From assembly GCA_022561255.1 (NCBI GenBank), contig JADFRO010000025.1, positions 1-15,461 on the forward strand: 15,461 bases of DNA. The letters run 5' to 3'. The notes below the pieces were generated by a model. That model saw nothing but the letters and a program-made list of their open reading frames with translations, was not told the DNA's origin and made no database searches. This stretch comes from Planctomycetota bacterium (GTDB lineage Bacteria > Planctomycetota > Phycisphaerae > UBA1845). Positions 1 to 10,100 of the stretch are shown in pieces. Every line of letters begins with the position of its first letter. The stretch's first letter is position 1. The position numbers and the translations under genes are program-made.

Positions 1-446
1 CCATGGGCACCGCTGGGCCCGCAGCTTTGGCAGCGAACACCTTGCCCACAGCTTTCCGCAGCCCTTTCGCACCATCGATCACACACAGCACGCCCGCTGA
101 CACGTTCAGGCCACGATCGAGCAGGATCCGCAGAAATTGACTGCACACCCGCTCGTTCTCCGTGCCCGTCTGCACGAAGCCCAGAACCACCTTTTCGCCT
201 TTGATCGTGACGCCCTACGCAATCACCATCTCGTCATCGCCGAAGGTCTTACCGTCAAGGAACATGGCCACGACGTCGTAGCCCAACAAGTTCCGCTCGG
301 CCAATTCCGCCAGCTTCTGCCCGACGCCCGTTTGAACCGCCGCGCCTTCGCTCATCGTACGCTGTCGTTGGTCAACCAACATCCGATTCGCCATCGTTGG
401 TACGATAGGAACCTTGACGGCTGGAGCTTCGAGCAAAATCTGAGGA
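1..446 (-). pseudogene. IS256/mutator-family transposase remnant with in-frame amber stop
   Basis: Read on the minus strand, one frame gives LDGKTFGDDEMVIA, then a TAG at 217-215, then GVTIKGEKVVLGFVQTGTEN, and later VLCVIDGAKGLRKAVGKVF before the window edge. This matches the catalytic core of IS256-type (mutator) transposases, where intact relatives read 'DGKTF..D.MVIALGV'. The amber codon sits exactly where a Leu codon is expected (TTG to TAG would do it). The Asp residues of LDG and IDG, the first two acidic catalytic positions of this family as I know it, are both present. Upstream, LLEAPAVKVPIVPTMANRM still looks transposase-like, but the frame then enters the neighbouring operon, so the normal N-terminal 100 or more residues are missing. 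The right boundary (about 446) is approximate, and the C-terminal part continues beyond position 1. A dead, doubly damaged copy is the best reading. A sequencing error at the amber codon cannot be excluded, but the missing N-terminus is independent evidence of decay. Confidence 0.85.
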
Positions 447-449
447 CGT

Positions 450-500
450 AAGAAATCGCTGGACCAGTACAGGGGGCAAAGAATCGGTGGACCAGCACAG
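450..500. repeat. Pair of 22-bp imperfect direct repeats next to the transposase remnant
   Basis: Copy A (450-472) reads aagaaatcgctggaccagta followed by cag. Copy B (479-500) reads aagaatcggtggaccagcac followed by ag. They match at all but two positions plus a one-base indel, and start 29 bp apart. They lie between the 5' side of the broken transposase and the stop codon of the 212-aa gene, where one end of an insertion sequence would be expected. They may be subterminal transposase-binding repeats or two abutting copies of an IS end. No matching inverted copy is visible in the window, so the IS assignment is inference. Confidence 0.6.
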
Positions 501-515
501 TCGAGCTGCGCGCGA

Positions 516-1154
516 CTACGATCCAGTGAACCCGGTCTGCAGCCACGCCCAGTCGCGCAGATCGACATCACCATCCCCTTCGACGTCGGCACAGGCACAC
601 TCGGGGGCAGCTGTCTCACCTGGCGCGGTCACGCAATTCTGGAACGCCTGGTGGTCCGCTAGATCCACGACGGCGTCGGCAACGCAGTTGGCAGGCAACA
701 CGGAGATGGAGAGGTTACGCTGTTGGAGCATGCCGGGGGCAGTGAGGGAGACGCTGGTGGCGAGAACTTCCGGGTTGCTTCCCTGCTTAACGTACAGTAG
801 CAAATCCTGTTCGAGGCGAGCGGCGTTGGGACTTTGCGGGCTGCCGGCCACGGGCGCTTCGAGCCGGACGCGGAGTACGTAGTTGTTGCCGGCGGTTCCG
901 CCCTCGCCCATGCGGTATCGTCCCACGGGCTCGGCTACGCCGTTCACGCGGCCTATTACTGAAACATTGTCCAAGGCGGTGATGACGCGACCGTTGATGG
1001 TCACACTACCGTAGAAGATGGCATCGGGCTGTGGTACGCCGGCGAGTCCGACCGTCACAACCGTAAGCACCAAGGAAAGGGCCAAGGCAGTCCCCACGCG
1101 CCTAGAGACGCGACTCGTCTGTTGCAACGAGGTTGTTTTGAAAGTTGTCCTCAT
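516..1154 (-). CDS. Secreted 212-aa protein with C-terminal dockerin-like segment
   Basis: Function is unknown. The N-terminus has basic residues (RVSRR, 15-19) then a hydrophobic run (about 21-38, ending VGLAG), a clear Sec signal peptide. Residues about 45-155 look all-beta (IFYGSVTINGRVITALDNVS, later NNYVLRVRLEAP). The C-terminus carries two related segments: CVADAVVDLADHQAFQNC (157-174), lacking most calcium ligands, and CADVEGDGDVDLRDWAWLQ (188-206), with the D-x-E-x-D-x-D-x-D-L-x-D pattern of a dockerin/EF-hand calcium loop. Such tails end many planctomycete secreted proteins. It is the last operon gene: its ATG lies 4 bp after the stop of the giant gene, with AGGGG at 1169-1165 as a possible, somewhat distant ribosome site. 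The close spacing suggests co-production with the giant protein. A role as small surface-attachment partner is a guess. No terminator is seen after its stop. Confidence 0.9.
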   Translation of the reverse strand: MRTTFKTTSLQQTSRVSRRVGTALALSLVLTVVTVGLAGVPQPDAIFYGSVTINGRVITALDNVSVIGRVNGVAEPVGRYRMGEGGTAGNNYVLRVRLEAPVAGSPQSPNAARLEQDLLLYVKQGSNPEVLATSVSLTAPGMLQQRNLSISVLPANCVADAVVDLADHQAFQNCVTAPGETAAPECACADVEGDGDVDLRDWAWLQTGFTGS

Positions 1155-1158
1155 CTCG

Positions 1159-4100
1159 CTAGCGCCCCTGTCTCGTTGAAGTCTGCGGGCGCGAAACGGA
1201 ATCCGCTCGCTCGCTGGACTTAGGTTCCACAGTCAGTTCGTCTTCTTTGCTTTTCTCTGGTGTCGAGGCGGACGACGCACAGCCGGAGTAGCCGTAGCTG
1301 GTCATGTTGAGTTTGATGTCCGAAGTTCCGCCGCTTCCGTCGCCATGGATGAAAACATCGATCCCCCCGGCGGGGTCTGCGCCCTGCAACTCCGAACCGG
1401 GAATGATGAGCACCCACCTGGTGTTCCATACCGAGCGTCCTGTTAGTTTGAAGCTGGTATCGCAGGCACCGGCGGCGAAATCGCACGCGGCGACTGTCGG
1501 AATCAGTCGGCGGCGAACAAGCGCCTCTGCACCTCCAGCGAGTGAATCCCATGGCATCCAGTCCGCCCCTTCCAACGTCGCTTCATTAAGCGGGAACGGA
1601 ATTGGAAGCGTCTGGTCGAGCAGGTGCCACACGCGAATGGGTGCGTCGGGGCACGTTGGTGTTCTCAAAACGTCCGCTCCCACTGGCAGCAGATATACGT
1701 TCACCTGGTTGTTCAGTGGTGCGCCCGGATAATCTACGAATCGCACGCCGTAATGGTGCAGTTTGATCGCGAACCGATCCGAGGGAAGAGTCTCGTCACC
1801 CGTTGACGGTTCGCCGAAGAAGTTCAGTCCGCTTTGAACGGTGGTTCCAAACGGAATGACAAGTCCTGGGTTGATCGATGGGCCACCCTGAAGCGGTTGG
1901 GCAAACAGGTTGTAATCCAAGAGCGTGTTGATGTTGCTAACTCTGAGGCTTTCGAGCGTCGCTCGCCACTCGTCATCAAACTCGGGCGTGTTGGGAATGC
2001 GGAACTTCTCCCATCGCAAGCTGAACGTGCGGTCGAACTCAGTAGGGCTATTAAACCCGAGCTGCGAATCAAGTGCCGCGAAATTTTGGTCGAGTTGAGC
2101 GAGACTGTCGCTCAGTCCATTGCCAATTTCGGGGGTACACGTTCCCACTGCACCGCATGTAAACCGACCAAGCAATCGCTCCTTAACAATTTCAGTCAGG
2201 AAGCGCTGACCCGCCTGAGTGTCGGATGCGAGAAGGTTGGTCTCGTAGTCGTAGGCGCGGGCCGCGAGGAAGACGTACCGGGCAGCCATGTCAAACTGCG
2301 CGCGATACTTCTGAATCGCCTCGTTCCTAAAGACGCGGAACCCGGCGTCCTGATAGCGAAGTTGGCTAACCTTGACGGCCGTGTTGCGTCGGAACGTCGT
2401 ACGTTCGTTGAGCAATCGCAACCCTCGTCCCAGAGCAACTTGATACCCTCCGATCGCTTGTTTGACCGCCTCAGCAACAGTGTAGACTTGAAGGCGTTTG
2501 GCGATTTCTTCGCGGACCAGTTTCTGCACGACCGAAACCTGGTTCACTGCAGCGACATTTTGCTCCGCTCCGATTATTCTGATGGCGTTGGCCGTTTGAA
2601 GGTTGGCGAGGGTTTGATCCAATCCCAGACCGGTGACCATAGCGGCCTCTTCCAGGGCGGTAAACAGCTTGCTGGTCACCACAGCGCTCGCCCCTACAAT
2701 GCCTCTGATCAGCGCGCCGGGGTCGAGAATAACCGTGAGGCCAGCGCCGACGACTTTGGGAGCCGTGTCCGACGCTACGAACGCCGTGTCCTTTACGCTT
2801 TCCTTGATGTTGGCGAAGGTACGCTCGGCAATCTTTGCTGCGAGTATTCCGGCTCGAAGGCCTATTTCTTTCTCAAGCTCGTCGTTTCTAATTGTTAGAA
2901 TCGTGTCGTGGAGGTTGTATAGGTTTGCGAGCGTGTCGACTTCGCATTGGATTTGATCCAGGTGCCGTGAGTATTCCTCGAAGGCTATTTCATACTTCCC
3001 CTTCGCCTGTAGCAGTTCCGACCTAGCAAGCTGAATAGCGCCCGGTTCCGGTCGGGAGAGCCAGCCGGAGGGTTTGACCATCCCGAATTGGCTCTTATCG
3101 ACCGTGAACTTTACGACACGCGTCGGGGTGAACCCTTCGGGGGTCTTCAGCTCCGTGACCGCACCAGTTTGCGGATCGATTGACGTTCCCTTAAATACTG
3201 CGGTGAAGGTCGTCTCGTCAGGGGGGAAATCACGACCGAAGAGAGCCGAAGGGTCGATGTAGTCAAAATGGAAGATGTCGGGACACTGCCCGGCGGGACA
3301 TTCAGCGGAAGTGTACGTTGCGCCGGGGCCTATGTCCTCGGAGTAGGGACGACCAAAGATTTCGATTAGGCGGTTGGTGAAATCAGTCTCGCCCTCGTCG
3401 GTGAGCGTCGCGAAGTTGGCGCTTTCGTCCTGAACCGCGCGCAGACGCCGTGTGTTGTCATTGGCGTAGTTGAACGCGCGAACGGCGTTAGTCGAAGCTT
3501 CAAGAGCTCGCGTGAGAATCTGTTCAAAGTGGGTCTTGCCTGCGTCGATCTCACTGGGATCAAGTCCGAACGGAACGACCGTCGTCGCAAGACCCAACGG
3601 GTTCAGCCCTTCGCCCGCGTTGCTAAGGGTTGTTTGAATTTCGGAGAAGGCGTCCGCGATCTCGCCGATCTCAGTCACCGTCGAACGATCGACCTTACGG
3701 ATTGTGTTTTGATGGTCCGGATCGTCGTCGTCGTCGTCGATGAGCGCGTTGGCAACCATCCAGTCGAAGTACGCCCCTTGGCCGGCGCGGCGCGCCCAGT
3801 CGGAAACGCCCCAGCGACGGTCGGGAAACTCCTCGGACGGATCGGGGTAGCCATCTTGCTTGGTTGGATCGGCGTCGTATAGCTCGCGGAAGGTGAGCGA
3901 GGTTATCGCGGCGCCGGTTCTTGCCTTGGCAGCAGCCGCCTCCGCAAACTTGCGCTCGTATTGATAGGTCACTTCAAGCGGTTCCTGCCCGGCGATCAGA
4001 ACGAACTCCGTCGAATTCACCCACTCGAAAACCGGGTGGCGGAGCAAACGATAGTAGCGCTTCATCGCGGTCAAGTAGTGACCCCACGCATCACCGTGAC

Positions 4101-7100
4101 CCTGCGGGTAGGCGTTCAGCGCGGTAAGCTCATCAATCATCTGGTAGTTGTTCGCGTAGGCGATGCGTCCGTCCGTTGAGCCCGGCAGGAAGTTCCACAG
4201 CAGCCGGTTGTAGGGGGTCGCGATGACGAAACCGTCCGCGTCGAGAATGGTGTTGGCTTGGTCGCTTCGACCCCGCAGCAGAGCTAGTTCTTCTTCGAGT
4301 AAGTCCGCAGTTTGCCCTTCAAAGGAGAAGGCAGCCGTCGGATCGGCTGGTTCTGTTCCGCCAAAGAAACCGATCATGGGGTCCGACGCGTCCGCGAAGG
4401 CCTCATTTCCGAGCAGCATGTAGAGCTCTGCGATCTGATTGGTGATCAGCATGAGCGCCATGTTTGCGGGATCAAAGCTGATTCCTTGATCGATACTAAA
4501 GAGCCGAGCTCGACCGAGCACCGTTTCATACGCGGGAATCAAATCGAGATTCTGAATGTTCTCCGGAGTGCAGTTAAGCGCGACGGGTGCTTCAAAACGA
4601 ATGCCCGCCTGCTCGATCATGCTTACGTAGGTGGATGCGGCGACCGTGTGAAAGTCCTTGATTCGTTGGTCGAAGGGGTTGAGGCCGCGCAGTACGCGCT
4701 TGATCCAACCCTCAGCCAGCATCGGGTCACTCCAACGACTTATTCGAGTGTTGACACCTGCAAGATGAGAAGCCCAGGGGTCCTGGTCGTCAGGGTTGGC
4801 GCTATCGGGAAGGCAATCACCCCCAGTGCAGGGACAGCCAGTGTATCCGCGATAGCGTACGCGCCACCAGATGTCCGAAAGGGTAAACGGCGAGCTGCCA
4901 GAAATGATCACCTCGCGCAAACCAGTTCCGTCCTCATATCCTGTGGGTGGTGCGTATTCGTGCCAAGGTCCTAGGTTGCTTTCGGACCATTGCCACGAGT
5001 AGATCAGATTTTCCGGTTCACCGCCGCCATCGACGGTGTGTTGGAGAACCTGTTTTTCGTTAAAGGGGCAGGTGGGCACCAAGACGCGAATACGCCCGGG
5101 GACAGGATCGCAGCTCACGTTCCACACCTGGACCGTGGGACTGCCAACGGGTGCACACTCGTCCGCGTTTTGGAAGGCAATAACAACCCAACCAGGTTTA
5201 ATGTTGGGGTTCGCGGCGGAGACAAATTTCTTCTCGGGGTTGGTCAATGGTTCCGTGAGTTGCAAGCGGGAAGCCGTGAACAGGCCCTGGATCGCGCCGA
5301 CGTAGACCGAATCTTCACTTAGAGCGAGCAACTCGTCCCGGTCTCTCTCGCTCATGATTCCGCGGAACGTCAGAGTGAATCCTTGGTCCTCAATTCGGTC
5401 CGGAAACGGCAGCGAACCGCCAATGGTTCCAGAAAACAAGTGCGGAGGGAGATTGCGCAAATCGACACCGGGCGGAATGCACCCGGTGCAACTCGCACAT
5501 CCACTACAGTCGAAGCTCACTACATGCGTCGTGTCGATCAGGGTGACGCCTGCACTGTCGTGTAAGATTTGGAACGGACCGCATTGATTGCTCTGATCGA
5601 CGATGGTTTCGCCGATTCGCACCGTACGCGGGCAGGTCGGTTCGTCAGGCCACAAGCAATCCAACGATGGCCAATCCGGTCGATAGATCAATGGATAGGG
5701 TTCATCATAGTCGCAGACGCCGCCGGGGCAGTCCGTCCCCAGGTCGTCACATATTTGTCCGTCGTTTGAACCACCAATGCACACGAACCCTCGCCAAGGC
5801 TGACATCCAACGTCACCGCCTTCAATCCAGTTCTCAAACAGTCGAATTGCGGCACCCGCCCCTCGACAGACAGAGGCAGAGTCTCCGGGGAGTCCATTAC
5901 AGTCGCTATCGTCCGTACAAGTATCTCCACTGAGACTTCCACCGACGCACCACTGCCGCGGATTGAGCGTGTCGTCGCCGTACCCCTCTGCCGCCCAGAT
6001 GACACCGGTCCGATCGACAAAGACGCCGTCCCTCGTACAGATACTATCCCCCGGGCAATCGGCGCCTGACGAACAAAGCGTTCCGTCATTCGTGCCCCCG
6101 ATGCATACTTTAGCGACCTGGGTCCTTGGCTGCGGCGGTGTCTGGGTGTCGAGGCAGGCGCCAGCGCCCAGGTTCACTGGGAACAGCGGTTCGAGTGGTA
6201 AACCTGCAACGACCGGAATTCCTGCGGCTATATCACAGCTACAGTCGTCATTTGTGGTGCATGGCGAGTTCGCATTGAGCGAACCGACGCAGATGTCAAG
6301 GGCGCAGTCGTCCCCACAGACGCCGTCACGACAATCGGTATCATCCACGCAAGGGTCGAGGTCGTTGTCGCCGCCAAAGCAGCGCTTGGCCCCGCAAACG
6401 TTTTCAGCATTGTCGCAGCTTACCGTTCCCTCGCACACCTCGTCGCCCAAACAGCAGTCGTTGATGTCGGCGCAGGGCTGCCCCATGAAGACTCCGCCGC
6501 TGCAGGTGTTTTGTCTGCCATCAACGCAGAGGCTGGCGGACAGGTCGCACTGGTTATTGCTGACGCAGTCGTCAACATTAAAGCAGCTAAGACTCGTATC
6601 GGACGCGCCAACACAGACGCCTGGAGAAAGGTCGATGGGAACGCAGCGACAGGTGAAGTCGCCCTCGTCGCAACAGTCGAGATCCTCCGTGCAGCTTTCC
6701 TCGGGAAAGAGCGTCGGTTCGCCGCTGATGACGCGCTCGCATATCATTTCGGACGCAATGGGGAAATTGTTGCAGTCACATTCTGAAACGTCGCCGCAGA
6801 GGCGCCCCTCCGATGCGCCGCCGATGCAACGCATGACATCGCAAAGACAAGCCGAATCGCTGCAATCGCAACTCGGGTCGGAAAAGTCGCAAGCGCAAGT
6901 GGGATCTATTGTGTCGCAGGTGCAGTCGGGGTCGATCGCACTGCACGTTGCGTTCACATCAAGGCGTTCCTGACATTCACACGTCTCAGCCGGTCCAAAC
7001 AAAAATTGCGTGTAGTCGAACGTCGCAAGTCCTAGCTCTCCAAAAACCTTGTGGACGCCCATTGCCCAGGGCGTGGGTTCTGCCCCAAGACTCGCTACGG

Positions 7101-10100
7101 ATAGTGGCGGCACGTCGGGGTACTGCACAATCACGTATGGGTGTCCCGACGGTGCATCCCACGGGTTGTCATCGCGGACGGCGTAAACTCTCCCGTCGCC
7201 GCCGGATGAGAGCATGATTGCGTGTTCGTCGTTGGGATTCCATCCAAGATCGTTGAGTTGCTCGGGCTCGCTATCGGCGAAGTCGCCGCGACGATAGATC
7301 GTCGCTCCATCGGGATACTTTCCGGCGCCAGAGCGACTTGCGACCACGATTTCGAAGTCACCCGCCGCGTCTTCACGAGGATCCAAGGCGTCCGGCCAAA
7401 CCGGGTTGTATACGCCGACCTTGGTTGGCCAAAAAATATCGGTAGCGAAGCGGCCTTCCTCGAACCACCACGCTTCAAGCGTCCCGTGGAAATCGCCGGA
7501 GTTGACAGGGAAGATCTGCCCGGTCTGTATCCCCGTGGGAGGATCGCAACCTGGGAGCGTTTCGTCATAAATACACGGAGCGAATGGTTGCCCCACGTGC
7601 AAGTAACCGTAAGGCGAATTACGTGTGGTCAGATCGTGATCGGCGTCGCTGAGCATTGTCCCGATGAGCCAGTCCAGCGCGCACTCGCCGCCGGGACAAT
7701 CTGCTGGCTCTATGCACGGGCTGCCGCTGCTAGAGCCACCCACACAAGTCGCATCGACAAACACGGATTCGTGATCGCGGTTCACCGCTTCGATCACTTC
7801 GAACGTGACCGACTCACGGAATGTGGGTTGCGAGGCGAGCTGGTTACACATCACACCGCCCGCATCAACGCGTCGGTCAAACCTTAGCACCGCGAAACCT
7901 GGGTTCTGCATCGTGAAGTTGTTTTGCGCAGTAACCTCCGCAAGTACGAGCGGAGCACTCTGAAACATCATCTCTGCAAGGCAATAGTCAGCGATGTCTT
8001 CCGAGATTGGCAGATCAACAAGCGGGGGATCGGGCTGGCCGGCGTTGTCGATCACGAACGTCTGCGGATCGAGCGGCCAGTCAGACGCATACCTGCGATG
8101 TGAGATTGGCCAGCAATGATCCAGCGGCGTTTCTCCCAGCGTCGATTGTTCGTTCCAGACGATCTCCAATTTGAGATGATCGGCTTCGGGTCGAATGGGC
8201 CAGATTTCCAGCGGCTTCTCAGCACGCTGGAACGCCGCGGGTGCAGGGGTCGGCGATCCGAATTCTTGATTATCCTTGAAGACCGCGTTGCAATCGGCAC
8301 CTGCGGGAATCTCAAACTGCTGCCCCACGATGCCGTTGAGAATATCGACCGGCGGCTCATTAGTGATGTGGATGACCTCCAGTCCGGCGAGCGACCCCTG
8401 GAACCCCGCTGCCCAGAGGATGACTATGTACCCGTCTTGGACCACGGTATCGAGTAGGGAAACGGCCCACTTCCCGGATCCACCCGATTCGAGTCGCAGA
8501 TGCGCCCCCGAACCATTGGCTGGACTGAGCCCACCGTCGGGGCGTTTGCGAATGACACTGTTCCACTGGACCGTCGGTGTCTTGCTTGAATCAATGACTA
8601 GCTGGTAAGACTCTGCACCCGCAGCGATCGTGATGTTTCGGAAGACGTTAACGTTGTCGAGGCTGTAGGGAAATGGCGGACTCGGAGCCAACCGATCGAC
8701 CTCCACAGGAAGATCGTTTGTCAGGAAGTACTGCACAGCCGGGAGAAGCAATTGACTTCCCCCGCTGTCGCGCCAGGTTACGTCTACCGGGATGAGATCT
8801 GTCGACGGTGCCCGTTCGGTAGCAAAGAGACGTCCGCTTCCCCCGTAAACATTGTCATATGCGAATGCGAGGTGCGGGGGAATGACGGATGTATCAGACG
8901 GTATGTCGCATGTACTGCTTTCACGGCAATTCGCATCAGTGAAGCACACAACGCCCGCGTCTGCGCCGCTGGCGCACGTCGCCGGCAGAAGTTCGTCGCC
9001 GGTTCCAATGTAGTCGACACCTTCGCTCACATAGTCTTGGCATGCACATGGTATCGGCGCGTTCGGATCGCAGCCCTCGGCCAGTGTGTAGGTCGGCGGG
9101 AAGATAATCTCGCCGCCGATGTGGAGCAGACATGCCTCGCCAACGTTCTCTAGGGTTCCGAAGATCGGATGGGTGCGTTGGAAGGTCGATGCGAGTTGTC
9201 GACACTCACCACCCCCCGGACAAACATCGAGTTCGAGACTTTCCGAACAGAGTTCACCATCTAGCGATCCGCCATGACAGATTGGCGGGTTGCAGAACGT
9301 GACGCAGTTGTCGCACACGTCGCCGACGCCGTCACCATCGGTGTCGATCTGGCTGTTATCGCAAACGCCGTCACCGCCGGGACTCACGGAGTCGCAAAAG
9401 GAGCTGTCTTGGCAGGGCTGGCCTAGCTTCGTTGGATCACCCGCGATGCACGTTCCCTGTTTCGCGCCATTCGGAATGCCTGGGCAATTGTCGCAGTCGT
9501 CGATTACGCCATCCGAGTCTCCATCCGGGTCGCAAACGTCGCTGCGACCATTGCCGTTGCAATCCTCGACGACCTGGCATATGTCAGGGATGCCCTCCCC
9601 ACCGCAGTCAAACTGGTCTCCGGCGAGCAGCTCGCAGCCATCCTCGATGCCGTTTCCCGCAGGTACGCATCGCGGGCCAATTTCTTCTACCTCAGGATCG
9701 GCCCAACAATCGGATACCACCAAGCACGATTCTCCGCCGTGGGTTCCACCATCGCAGGTGGCGTTCTGGCAATCGGCGCGGACTACGTTCACCGTCTCGA
9801 TGCCGGAATAGAAAACGGTCTGCACTCCGCCCTCGGTCGAAATCGATTCAACGTGGTCGTCGATCGGGCATGCGGGCTGGTTTTGCAGGTGGTTGTAGTT
9901 GATGACGTCAGCCGAAGACGCCCCCAGATCGGCGATCGTGATGATCATGCTGCGCGAAGGCTTCACGTTGTAGGTATCGTCGTCGTCGTCGGTTTTGAGC
10001 GGTGTGTCGCCAAGAATCGTCAGCCGCTCAAGCCCCCACATGCAATGACCGTCGTCGGGCGTGACGCGGTCGTCACTCCGGCAATCATTGTGCGCTGAGC

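Noticed and set aside
137..451. Plus-strand 104-codon frame at the left end
   Set aside because: Antisense to the transposase remnant, whose catalytic motifs are clear on the minus strand.
1834..2898. Plus-strand open frame of 354 codons opposite the helical C-terminal region
   Set aside because: Antisense to the best-conserved coding region; no recognisable domain.
5963..6973. Plus-strand open frame of 336 codons within the giant gene
   Set aside because: Ser/Gln/Pro-rich low-complexity translation, the mirror of the Cys/Asp/Gly-rich minus-strand coding; no ribosome site or family resemblance.
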